DNA of 64,000 bases from Selaginella tamariscina (GCA_003024785.1 PUQB01000437.1:1-64000); one strand, 5' to 3'. Counted from the first letter of the stretch, positions 11,993 to 22,452 are shown. The notes: a model not told the origin generated them from the sequence alone. Program-made: numbers and translations.

Positions 11993-13143
11993 CTGCACAT
12001 AAATAATTGTGTTATTTATGATATCTGTTTATGCAATATTTCTAAGAAATCATAACTGCGGTTGCTTAATAATATGCATGTGCAATAATACATAATTTAT
12101 TATAAAGATAATATCTCATGCTTTATTAATACAACTGATGGGCGGGATTAATCCCGCCCACGACTCCTCCGACGAGGAACGATGGGCGGGATTAATCCCG
12201 CCGCGACTCTACCCCTTCGGAGTGAGTCGGCGGGATTAATCCCGCGACTCCCTCATCGAGAGGTCGGCGGGATTAATCCCGCCGCGACTCTACCCCTGGA
12301 GAGAGTCGGCGGGATTAATCCCGCCGACTCTACCCCTCGGAGAGAGTGCGGATTAATCGCCGCCGATTCCTCCCGAAGGAAGAATCGGCGGGATTAATCC
12401 CCCGCGACTTCCTCGTCGGAGAGGGCGCGGATTAATCCCGCCGCGACTCCCTCCGACGAGGAAGTACCGGCGGGATTAATCCCGCCGATCTTCCTCGTCA
12501 GGAGAGTCGGCGGGATTAATCCCCGCAAATCCCTCCGACGAGGAAGGGGGCGGGATTAATCCCCCACAACACTGACGAGGAGAATAGGCGGCGGGATTAA
12601 TCCGCCCACAACTCTGACGACGGGGAATAAGCGGCGGATTAATCCCGCCACAACTCTCTCCGAAACTATGATTTCAAAGAGATTCGGGATGAATCCTGCC
12701 CACAAATATTTAAAACAGGAAAGTGGTGGCGAGATTAATCCCGCCACCCCTTCTTGCCTCCTAAAATGGTTGGCGAGATTAATCCCGTAGGTAACTCTTT
12801 CTAATAAATTCAAGTAACTTTTATCAGTTGAGAATTATCGCGGGATTAATCCGCCGCTTTTTTAAAGGCAGAAGCATTGCCCGAACTAATTCTGCCATAG
12901 CTATCAAAGAATGGTGGCGGGATTAATCCCGCCACCTCTTGAAGAGGCAAAAAAAATGGCCGGATTAATCCCGCCGCCCGGCTAACTGAGAATATTAAGT
13001 TAGAAGTATATTTAAACGGGATAAATCCCTAACATATATATTGTAATCCTAATGCATTCCTAAATCCCTAAATTCTAAAATTTAAGAGAGAATGTAAGAG
13101 AGTGAATCTTTATAAATATATCTAAATTTGTTTATATACTTAC
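11993..13143 (-). other. Predicted 1.15-kb 5' intron of gene A
   Basis: On the minus strand, donor CAA/GTAAGTAT at 13143 and acceptor TTATTTATGTGCAG at 11993, placed immediately before the gene A ATG. The donor is also kept in copy 3 (about 41053). It contains the palindrome array. Inferred from splice signals and conservation, with no transcript evidence. Confidence 0.55.
12139..12978. repeat. Palindrome array in gene A 5' intron (copy 2)
   Basis: About 19 units of GGCGGGATTAATCCCGCC or close variants, spaced at about 40 bp near the gene and wider further away. Spacers contain imperfect palindromes of CTCCGACGAGGAAG type. The GC-rich arms contrast with the AT-rich surroundings. Confidence 0.9.
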
Positions 13144-13535
13144 TTGTAAAACTGGTCGTCAGGGACTCCGCAGGCCAGATGTGTAGTTGCTCAGGAAGCT
13201 GCAGTGGTCACTAGACGCTGTTGAGGGCATCCAACCCCGGGGTTCTGCCGGTCGTCGGAGTAATGGGAAGTATTGGGATGGCCTCTACCCGGACGCCGCG
13301 AGGGTCCGTGTACAGGTGAGAGGAGAGTTCTACTGAGATGACTGGGCAGAGAGGATTGGGACCCAGGAGTCGGCAAGCGGGAAACGGCCGCTGGTGGAGA
13401 ATAGAAGGAAATGGACATATATATATTGCCTGCCTGAGTACAACTATCTCCGACAATGGAGTAATCTATAAGACGCAGACTTGACTCCAAAAGACCCCGA
13501 CCCACTACCAGCCTTTCGGCTTATATAATGGGTAC
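13144..13535 (-). promoter_or_regulatory. Predicted gene A promoter and non-coding first exon
   Basis: Part of a GC-rich block (about 13147-13815) in an otherwise AT-rich centre. On the minus strand a TATA-like TTATATAAGCC lies at about 13520-13530, so transcription may begin near 13495. The exon would end at 13144 at a strong GTAAGTAT donor. Copy 3 lacks the whole block: there GCTGTTTATAA is followed directly by GTAAGTATT. The block could alternatively be a later insertion into copy 2; no target duplication was found. Confidence 0.45.
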
Positions 13536-13859
13536 CTACCACTAGTCCCTAGCTACAGGTGGCGCTCTCTCACTGGTCCGCCGCCTGGTGACAGAGTTCT
13601 GCCTATCACATTTATGCGCCTCCCCACGCGTGTTGTCCTATGTACCCTGGGTAGTTGGTCTGACGATCGATCTTCGCCCGCTTACGCCGCTGCCTGACAT
13701 CGGTCGCATCAGTCTGTACCTGAAGTACCTCTGTTATCCGGTGTTCGTCCAACCGCTCGTCTGCACCGTGGCGATCTGCGGATGGCGCGATGACGGGCCA
13801 CCATCAACCATAAACAGCACTGAAGGCGTCGTGCTTTCCTATAAACAATAGCGCACCCA

Positions 13860-14270
13860 ATTTAATGTCGCTCTAAGTTGATCACTAAGAAGAAAAAGAA
13901 AATTTGAAGAGTGAAAAAAATAAAGAATTGCCGGAGAAAGAACCAGATCTGAATTTGAGTAGGAAATTAAATGCATTTTCAAATTTACATGTCAGACTGA
14001 ATACTTATATCAGAAATTTGAAATTTTTGAAATAACAGAAAAGAAAATTTAAGATGAGTTGAAATAAATAACCGACAGTCTGACATATATACTCTCCAAT
14101 TCTAATAAGTGTTTTAAATTGCATTTAATGTCATTCAAGTGCTTTCAAGCTGTTTAATATTACGAAATTTTTGTAATTATTCTACATTCTTAAATTTAAT
14201 ATTATATAATATATATATACACTAATACATAAATAATTGATATATTATTATGTATCATTTTAAAATATAT
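13860..14270. other. AT-rich central spacer
   Basis: No gene or clear motif. The reverse complement is conserved in copy 3 at about 40615-41030, so it belongs to the transposon. Confidence 0.6.
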
Positions 14271-14274
14271 TCAT

Positions 14275-14935
14275 AGTTTATTTATTATTATTATTTTCTT
14301 AATTACTCGAGAATTAATTTACATTTCCTACTATTAATGGGATATTCTTTATTATTTCTTAATATTCAAAGAATATTCCATATTAAACCTGATTATCAAA
14401 TATTAAATTAGTCTTATTTAATTATCTCAGTAATTATTTACATTTGTATATATAATGGGATTTTCTCAATTAATATTTGTTATTATTTCAAGAATATTTC
14501 CTATGTAAACCTTATTATCAATATTAAATTAATATATATTATTAAAACTATATATGACTATATATTAAATAAAATTTTGTATTATTATGTATAATTTAAA
14601 ATATGTTCATAGTGTGTATATTAATATCATTTTCTTAATTACTTGAGTAATTAATCTTCTTTATATTAATGCGATATTCTTTATTATTTTCTTATTATTC
14701 CAGAATATTCCAATATTAAACATGATTATCATAATTATTTAGTTAATTATTTCAGTCCTTGATCTACATTTGTATATATTAATAGGATTTTCTCAATTAA
14801 TTTCTTATTATTTCAAGAATATTCTAATGTTAAACCTTATTATCAATATTAAATTAATATATATTATTAAAACTATATATGGCTATATATTAGATAAAAT
14901 CATATATTATTATGTATAATTTAAAATATGTTCAT
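14275..14935. repeat. About 320-bp tandem duplication in the AT-rich centre
   Basis: Two tandem units (about 14275-14590 and 14600-14930) share GATATTCTTTATTATT, GAATATTCC and ACTATATATG blocks. The mirrored region in copy 3 lies at about 39880-40520. It contains the same GAATATTC palindrome as the subterminal regions. Confidence 0.65.
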
Positions 14936-15289
14936 AGTGTGTTATTAATATTATTTCTTAATTATTTTATGTTTGTTTTGCACACATATATAAACACAAT
15001 CATAAATTTATATATACACGTGTCCACACATTAGAAGCACTTACAAGACACATATGCACACACATGCACTTGCCCTAAACCAAACTTGAGAATTATAATG
15101 TTGCTTCTTTATTGAAAAACATCATGTTCAAGCATGTATGATCTATATGTACTCAGTCTGTGTGTATGTAACACATTGAATTTACACATGTAATATATAT
15201 GTATGTCTGTGTGTATACATGTGTGTATGTATATATGTGTATTAATATATGCAATGTGTACGATTTTTATTTGTTAACACTCTATCTCT

Positions 15290-15740
15290 TCTCTCATACA
15301 TACACAGTGTCACCATGCATAATCCCTTCTCTCATACATACACACCATGCATGATCATGATCCATAATATGTAGCCTGTCTCCTCTTCTCTCATGCATAC
15401 ACACCATGCATGATCCATAATATGTACTGATGTTACAATATTATGTAATATGTATAATGTATATCTATGTATAACACTCACTCCTCTCATACATAAACAC
15501 CATGTATGATCCATCCTAACCCTAAACCCTAAACCCTATGTAATACATTGAATTTACACATCTAATATGTATGTATGTCTGTGTGTATACACGTGATGTA
15601 TATGTGTGTACTAATATATGCAATGTGTATGAATTTAATTTGTTAACACTCACTCTCTTTTCTTAAACATACACACCATGCATGATCCATATATGTATTG
15701 TCTCTCTTCTCTCATACATACACACCATGCATGATTCATA
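15290..15740. repeat. Repeats with RY elements (ACCATGCATGATCCAT)
   Basis: Five or more copies of CTCATACATACACACCATGC followed by ATGATCCATAATATG. Each contains CATGCATG, the plant RY element recognised by B3-domain factors of the ABI3/FUS3/LEC2 type. They lie upstream of the inferred gene B promoter. Mirrored in copy 3 at about 38800-39270. Confidence 0.65.
15513..15538. repeat. Short plant telomere-like repeat
   Basis: CCCTAAACCCTAAACCCTA-type run, with further telo-box AGGGTTT motifs at 15980-16075. The inverted counterpart in copy 3 is at 39053-39087. Too short and too internal for a telomere; telo-boxes are known in plant promoters. Confidence 0.75.
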
Positions 15741-15899
15741 ATATATACTTCTGTCTCTCTAATATTAATATGTATTAATATGTATATATGTTTATGTGTA
15801 TAATACTATGTGTGTATATATGTATTGCTACACGTAAAAAATTTAAACACTCTCATGGACACACACATGTTAAACCCTGCATGATTTTTATTCTTGGGG

Positions 15900-16129
15900 T
15901 GTATGTGATACACCCACGCACACGTACACGCTGATAATATAATGAAAGAATATTCGTTTAGGACGAATCTATAATTTATTCTTTTTAGGGTTTAAGTATA
16001 TTCTTAGAACGAACGAATATTCAATTAGGGTTAATATATATCTATTCCTTTTAGGGTTTTGATATATTCCTAGGGTTTCAAGAAGTAAGAAGGCGGTGGC
16101 TGTGAAATCTCTTTCTCTCTCACACACAG
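15900..16129 (+). promoter_or_regulatory. Predicted gene B promoter and non-coding first exon
   Basis: Three TTTTAGGGTTT-type telo-box motifs and GAATATTC elements precede a pyrimidine-rich leader. CACACACAG/GTGAGATC provides a donor at 16130. The matching acceptor TTTTGCAG at 17893 lies 39 bases before the gene B ATG. The copy 3 equivalent is at about 38420-38660. The exact transcription start is not visible. Confidence 0.45.
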
Positions 16130-16257
16130 GTGAGATCTCTCTCTCTCACACGCACACTCCTGAGTTTATTTATTTATTTTTATTCACATATATATTTATA
16201 TGTGTGTGTATCTTAATAATATAATTTAGATCTCTATCTCTCGCACACACACGCACA

Positions 16258-16304
<47 letters not shown>

Positions 16305-16628
16305 CTGTGTGTGTTTGTGTTTGTGTATTTGTAAATTATATTAATTTATTAATTATCTCTTGCACACGCACGCACACTCCTGTATAATTCTATTTATTTA
16401 TCTATTTCTCGCACACACACGCACACCCCTATACATACATACACATATATATATATATACACACACACACACATATATATATGTGTGTGTGTGTATCTGT
16501 ATATTTTATTGATTTGTTAATTGTGTCTCTCACACACACACGCACACTCCTATATATATATGTGTGTGTGTGTGTGTTTGTTTATCTGTATGATTTATTT
16601 GTTTCACACACACGCATACACACGATAT

Positions 16629-16659
<31 letters not shown>

Positions 16660-16982
16660 TATTATAATTATATATATATATACCTATGTACATATATACA
16701 TACATATATTATGTGTACCAGTATCTGTATAATTTTATTTATTTATCTATCTCTCGCACACACCCGCACACTCCTGTATATACATATATACAATATACAT
16801 AAATATATACATATACATATGTGTGTGTGTGTGTATCTGTATAATTTAATTTTATTTAGCACACACATACGATATACATACATATACATATGTGTGTGTG
16901 TATCAGTATAATTTTTATCTGATTTGTTTATCTCTGGTACACACACGCACTCTCCTACACACACATATACATACATATATAT

Positions 16983-17019
<37 letters not shown>

Positions 17020-17020
17020 A
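16130..17020. repeat. CA/TG/TA microsatellite block
   Basis: Compound dinucleotide repeats with recurring CTCGCACACACACGCACAC and TCTGTATAATTTTATTTATT blocks, giving a loose higher-order repeat of about 100-140 bp. Counterparts lie at 38045-38420 and 45632-46195. ORFs rich in HTHTH or CVCVC are by-products. Confidence 0.85.
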
Positions 17021-17600
17021 GCGGCGGGATTAATCCCGCCGCTATATGGTTAGACCTCAGCAGCGGGATTAATCCCGCCGCCATTTCAGGCAGGTTATTC
17101 GGTTAGCCTCATGAGCGGCGGGATTAATCCCGCCGCCCATAAGGCTAACCAAAGAGCAACGGGATAATCCCATCGCCTACACATGCCTTGCGCAGAATCC
17201 GGCGGGATTATCCCACCGCCATTGGCCTATCTGAAGGGCCTAGGCGGCGGGATTAATCCCGCCGGATTCTGCACAGGGCATTGGCGTCCGGCGGGATTAA
17301 TCCTGCCGCTAGGGCTCAAGTGAAGGGCCTGGGCGGTGGGATTAATTCGCGTACTAAGAAGGGTGCGAGATTCATTTCACCATCCCTTACATGGTGGGCG
17401 AGATTAATCCCGCCTTTCCTGGAGTCACTGAAGGGGTGTGCCAAATAAATCCTGCCAAGTTCTCTCTGAGACCGAGAAGGGTGGCAAGATTAATTCCGCA
17501 CTCCCGTTCAAGGCCTCCAGAAAGGTGGCGAGATTAATCCCGCCCACTCTTTCAGGAGGCATTGAAGGGGTGGCGAGATTAATCCCGCCGCACCTTCCAT
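17021..17600. repeat. Palindrome array in gene B 5' intron (copy 2)
   Basis: About 14 units of GGCGGGATTAATCCCGCC and variants at about 40-48 bp spacing. The core is the same as in the gene A intron but the spacers differ (GCCTCATGAGCGG, GAAGGGCCTAGGC types). The side near the gene is more diverged, often GGCGAGATTAATCCCGCC. Confidence 0.9.
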
Positions 17601-17703
17601 GTGAATATATATGTGTATTAGTATATATAAGTTGCATATCTCATTTTATTTACTTTTATCATCTTATCATAATATTTCGAGTAAAAGCTAGGAATCTATG
17701 TAA

Positions 17704-17790
17704 AACTGTCCAGAGCTCACATTTGTGGTGGTTCTAAAACGAAATGTTATCTTTCTTTTGCACTAGCACAAATGTGAGCTTTGGACAGTT
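17704..17790 (+). ncRNA. MicroRNA-precursor-like hairpin in gene B intron
   Basis: The arms 17704-17727 and 17767-17790 can pair over all 24 positions with a single G-U wobble, closing a 39-base loop. The hairpin is kept in copy 3 (37240-37327, inverted) and copy 4 (47000-47086), on the gene B sense strand. Size and stem suit a plant miRNA or siRNA precursor, but no target or expression data are available. A small MITE-like insertion is an alternative. Confidence 0.5.
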
Positions 17791-17932
17791 AATTCCGTCT
17801 ACTTCTCTCTGTGTATTATTTTTGTATATTCGGGTTTATACAAGTGTGTGTGCGTTTTTATATGATTTGTATTCATAGTGTATTATTTTGCAGAAGGACG
17901 ATTTAATTAAACAAGGAGATCGAGTCATTAGT

Positions 17933-20900
17933 ATGGAGTCGTCGTCAAATTCTGGGTAAGAATTAAAATAAAATCTGTTATACTCGGATATGTGTTGAAC
18001 TAATCATTTTTGTATTCAGATGTGGAATTGAGGTGACATTAAAGACAGAGCAGGAGAAGAGATGGGCAGGGGGATTCTGGAATCAACTTGGCCATATTTC
18101 AAACTAAACGGGAAGCGCATTGGAACAACCATGGTTGCTGTCAAACTAACCTCTGTCACATCGCATGGACAAGCAAAACAATGGAAAGTGGGTGTGCTAG
18201 TCAAGCATCCGAAAGCATGCTGAACCCAGATTGAACGATGCTCGACACATATGCCTTGTTCCATCCAATGTCACGTTCTCGATCCAGAGTCAACATTAAG
18301 GGTGGTTTTGTCGACTTGTGGATAATGACGTTCACGTGTTCACTAATGATGTTTGACCGTGGAGTTCTTCTTCAACTCAACGAAAGCCCATCTATGGAGG
18401 GGATCCACTGGATGTCTACTTCGAAGATCTTCAGACTCATCGAGTAGGTGTATTTGTCAGGAGATATTGCTTCACAATACAGAAAATCCACAAGTGGAGC
18501 AATCGTCCCTCTTCACATTGAAGAAGAACACAGCGACATCATAAGGAGATTGAGAGGGTGGCTTGGTCTCAGGTTCTTTACAGATCACGTTCAATTTGCT
18601 TAGAAATTTGGGAGCTGGAAGAGTGTGCCGAGAACATTAGAACAGCATCAATCGGGGATCACACATGTTGATTCGGATCGTAAAGAAAATCATTATCGTT
18701 TTGTCAGCTGCACCTGTGGCATCCCATGCTGCAATAAGCCACAAGGAAATGATGTTGGATGATAGGATTTACAGTGTAGGGTTAAGTATTGCAGCGTCAA
18801 CCCAAACTTCAATTACAGGCCACTCAACCAGGAACGTGTAGCTGAGCTCATGGAGAAGATGAAGGACGACAATTCTTACACCGTTCCACATAATGCTGTT
18901 TTGTGCGCATACTACGAGAGAAACAAAGGCGCTGACAAAGTGTGGATCACAACACCGGAACAAATGAGGAAGGTTCAGACGGAGAATAGAAAATCATTAA
19001 GTACTACATCATTAGTGGCCAGCACACAATAACGGCAGCCCAACGACTTCTCGACGAACACAACAAAGGAACGATGGCAACAAAACTTTCCGAGCATACC
19101 CGTGAGAAGCTGACGAAAAGATCGGCGTTTTTAGCGAAGCCGAATCTCACAATCGAGCAGTACCATAAGTTATCGGCGGAATGGGACGCTGCAGACACCA
19201 ACCACTACAACAGCAAAATATGGGAGAAGTTCAAACACACGCGAGCCGTGTGGGAATCTCTTCAGCGACCACAAAGAGCTACCGCAGGGAATACACAATC
19301 TGCGGACTACCGGGTAAGCAAATTGTTTGGGCGGGATTTATCTCGCCGGTATATTAATCTGTCTTTTTTCTCAGAGAGTTGAAGAAATTGTAGCAGTTGA
19401 TTTTGCCCAGGTGGGCGGGAAGGAAACATCCTTTTTGATGATGTTGATTTCTTGTCCCGAGGATAGGATCTTTGCAAATGGTTGGGGATTATGGAATCCT
19501 TTGCAAAAGGAACACTGAAGAAGAAGCAGACAAGTGAAGGGAGCCCTCAGAGAAGTCTGCAAAGAAACCCAGTAAGACGCCGAAGGCTAAGTCTGTTCAA
19601 TCTATAAAGGATGTAGACAACGATTTCAAGCTCACATGGTTGAAGCCTTTAAATGGAACAACGATGGAGGAGATGGAAGTCTTGGCTGATTTGGTGATTG
19701 ATGGCAAATTACAGATTAACAACAGCAGCCCCACCTCTCCTTTTCATCTCAAGGCAATGGAGTTGAAGACGGTCAGGCACTTCAAGGAGTGGTTGGGAAT
19801 ACACTGCCACAAACTGGGTTGGACCTCGGCTTCAACATACGAAGAGGTCAGCAAATATTTGCATGTGACAAACGATGATATGCTTGTCGAATGGGTGAAT
19901 CAATCGGAAGATCTGGGCAAGAATCTATTGCACGCCAACGCCAAAAGGAGAACATTGGATGACGCCTTCTCTTATGGCAGTCCTTCAGCAGCGGAGAACC
20001 GAGTTGAACCTTATAAAGGAGGATGCTACGAATCACGACAAGCCCTACAGATGTTTGTTGTTGGATTCGGAGACTTTATGGGGTACCATCACTGCTTGTA
20101 GGAAACCGTTTCAATTGTTCGTGATGGATCGGCGGGTGTCAAAAAATCCTTCGACAGACAGGACACTAGAGGATTTGGTGGAGAAACTTAGCCGTGCAAG
20201 CATGTACAAAGAAGGTATTTATTATTGAATTCATACTTGCACTCTTGACTGATATCTACGTTTTCAGGTATTTATTTCTTGATTCTTGCTCATGTCACCG
20301 ATACCTTTGCCTTCGCCTTTGCCAAGAGGAATAAACATCGTTGGACAGGATTTTATATGAATGATGCTGATCCGAAGTGCATTGATTCGGTTGTTCACTT
20401 GGTTGTTAGGAATGCGCCAAACATTTCAAACTTCCAAATGACTGGCCAGGCATCTGTTTGCACTCCAACGGCCCTGAACCTCCATCCGATACACCGATAG
20501 TGAGAGTGACGTATTCGGCAATGTACGTTATCCAAACATTACAAGTCAAGCGGCACGGAGCATCGTCAACTTGATCAGGGGTCCTCACAGTGATGCGTGG
20601 GTTTTTGACTACTGCACTAGGGGGTCCGTCTTGAAGGAGTGTTACCTTCGGATACATGTGTTTGCCGTTGAAAAGGATAAGACCATGGTTGAGGACCTGA
20701 ACAAGTGGATAGATAGGTTCTCAACTGACTACCCCAACGAATCCATAAAGGAGTATTTGAGAAAGTTCCCTCCAGATAAGTGCGATAGCTCTGAAGACGA
20801 ATCTGGTTCAATGTCGGAGTCTGAGGACGAACTTCAATCAGATATTAGACCGGAAGTTATCTCGAGGAGTACAGAACATTCACACACTCCATTACCCATG

Positions 20901-21009
20901 GAAACATCAATAGAAGATGGAAGATCTTGAACCATCTCACAAGCGGCTTAGACCTTCTTCGCCTCACTCAGAAGGTAATAGCGAAGAAGAATTGTTAATG
21001 AGTTCTTAG
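17933..21009 (+). CDS. Gene B, ParB-like plus DNA-methyltransferase-like protein, copy 2, frameshifted
   Basis: Multi-exon gene. ATG at 17933, introns at 17956-18019, 19314-19374 and 20215-20267 (all GT-AG), stop at 21007. The N-terminal third (18020-18700) has no recognised domain. A ParB/sulfiredoxin-fold segment follows (about 18790-19060): RPLNQERVAELMEKM and, after a gap, YYIISGQHTITAAQRLL. A Lys/Pro/Ser-rich linker (about 19540-19600) looks like a nuclear localisation region. The C-terminal part resembles a permuted N6/N4-type DNA methyltransferase: a motif IV-like position QLFVMDRRV (about 20112-20140), then a motif I-like WVFDYCTRGSVLKEC followed by HVFAVEKD (about 20597-20670). The tail is acidic. 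Motif IV reads DRRV instead of the catalytic [D/N/S]PP[Y/W], and motif I lacks one Gly, so catalysis is doubtful. An in-frame TGA at 19535 is shared with copy 4. Several copy-specific indels break the frame. Prokaryotic ParB-methyltransferase fusions are known; this pairing in a plant transposon is my inference. Confidence 0.6.
19314..19374 (+). other. 61-bp gene B intron carrying a diverged palindrome
   Basis: Donor CCGG/GTAAGC, acceptor TTTTTTCTCAG/AGAG. It contains GGCGGGATTTATCTCGCC (about 19331-19348), a two-mismatch relative of the array palindrome. The copy 4 equivalent is at about 48616-48675. Confidence 0.7.
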
Positions 21010-21117
21010 AGTGACGAATAGTTGTAAATGAGTGTAACATAAGGCATTTTTGTATATTTCGTTTATATTTGTACAGAAAATAAATTCTCAAGGATTAATG
21101 AAGCTTTTAGTTCAAAC

Positions 21118-22452
21118 ATGGGTCACACATTAACAAGGTAAATAATATACCTTGATAATTTTAAGGTCAGCTAATTATCATTTTGCAGATGTAATGAAAC
21201 ATTGAGAACATGGATTTTCAGCATTGCATGAGGTAAGAGAGGGGTTTGGCGACAATTTCTTGTGCCACATGTCAGAATGACAGAGTTCATGCAGGAAATG
21301 GATAATAATGCAGCTCAAAACATCGTTACCATGGGGGCCACTTCAGTTTTTTCATCATCATTTTATTGGCTTCAGTTCCGAAATCAATTTCTTCAGCGCA
21401 TGCAATATCTGAATCTTGTAAGGATGATGTACAATTAAATGATGAAGGGATAGGCAACGAGATAGTCAACGGATAAATGTGAAAGGGAGCAAACAAGTGA
21501 TTTGCAAAGTATTCAAGAGGCAACGCTATCCATGTTACTCATGGCCATATTGTGTTGTTGGATGTCAATGGTGTTCTGCTTCATCGACAAAGGCCCGAGG
21601 ATAGGAAAAAAGAAATCAAACAAGGAGATTTCATTCCTTGTCATGGTAAATTTCGATATGATATTATTTTTCGTCCAGGGTTGGATCGTCTCTTTCAAAA
21701 GCTTAAGGAGATGGGTGCGCTTGTGGGGATTTGGTCATGCATGCAGATTCATAACTTAACACCGCTGTTGAATTTGCTTAAGAAACATTGTAGTGTTGCA
21801 GAAGAGGTGATTCGTAAAGATTGGATTTTTGACCAGCGAATGTTATAAACCTCTCGAATTTCACAATATAAGAAAGGAAAGCAAGCCATACTTCTTCAAG
21901 AATGAAAGAATAATTGGGACTCATGGGGAGATCAGTCGCTTAAGGATAATGAAGAATGCAATATTCTTAGTGGTAGACGACTCTCCTCAGAAGGCTATGC
22001 TCAACCAAAACATTGCTTGTATTCATCCAATCACTTTCGATCCATATTCTGATACCGATATCATGGATGAGCTAGTGAACTACTTGGATACGTGCCTCAG
22101 AAAGAAGAATCTCGAAAATTTTTGTGAGCAGTATCCACCGTATCAACATTTCCTGAAGCTTTTCTTTCTCGTGATTTTGAATTTTATAAAATGAAGGATA
22201 GCAACCGGGCGCTTTATAATATTATTCTTAAGGAACGTCATTTTTAGATGAGCCTTTATGCAGACCTGGTCTTATTACATCTTATGTATTAACAAGGATG
22301 GCAACTCCCAATTGCATTCGTGAGAGTGTTAAGTGGTGGCAACAACATCAAGATATTGACCAAAATGATTTGATTAATCCGGAGAGTGATGATTTAGACA
22401 AAATGAGGAGATTTCTCTATATGGTTAGAAGAAAGTATTTATAAAAAATTAA
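21118..22452 (+). CDS. Gene C, HAD/FCP1 (NIF)-like phosphatase, copy 2, frameshifted
   Basis: Follows gene B on the same strand. The HAD core is clear at about 21540-22130. Motif I is LLDVNGVLLHR (about 21555), with Asn where classical FCP1 has the second Asp (a DxNG variant I associate with plant NIF-domain proteins). Then FRPGLDRLFQKLKEMG and VGIWSCM. Motif III is VVDDSPQKAMLN (about 21966). These fit the FCP1/SCP class that dephosphorylates phospho-Ser/Thr proteins. Upstream, two small introns (21138-21188, 21233-21275) may connect a short N-terminal part starting at 21118; this is tentative because a TGA at 21498 interrupts the frame before the core. The end of the gene (about 22250-22452, with a WWQQHQD stretch) may be a further exon after TTTTTAG. 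It could instead be a downstream part of gene B. Confidence 0.6.

Larger units (their letters stand above)
16130..17893 (+). other. Predicted 1.76-kb 5' intron of gene B
   Basis: Runs from GTGAG at 16130 to TTTTGCAG at 17893. It contains a microsatellite block, the palindrome array and the hairpin, all conserved in order in copies 3 and 4. The arrangement parallels the gene A leader intron. Confidence 0.5.

Noticed and set aside
12139..12978. CRISPR-like array
   Set aside because: Spacers are repetitive and related rather than unique. The genome is eukaryotic, there are no cas genes, and the array sits in an intron.
15513..15538. Chromosome end or telomere
   Set aside because: Only three or so repeat units, internal, and part of the transposon (mirrored in copy 3).
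16481..16911. ORFs rich in HTHT/CVCV
   Set aside because: By-products of CA/TG microsatellites.
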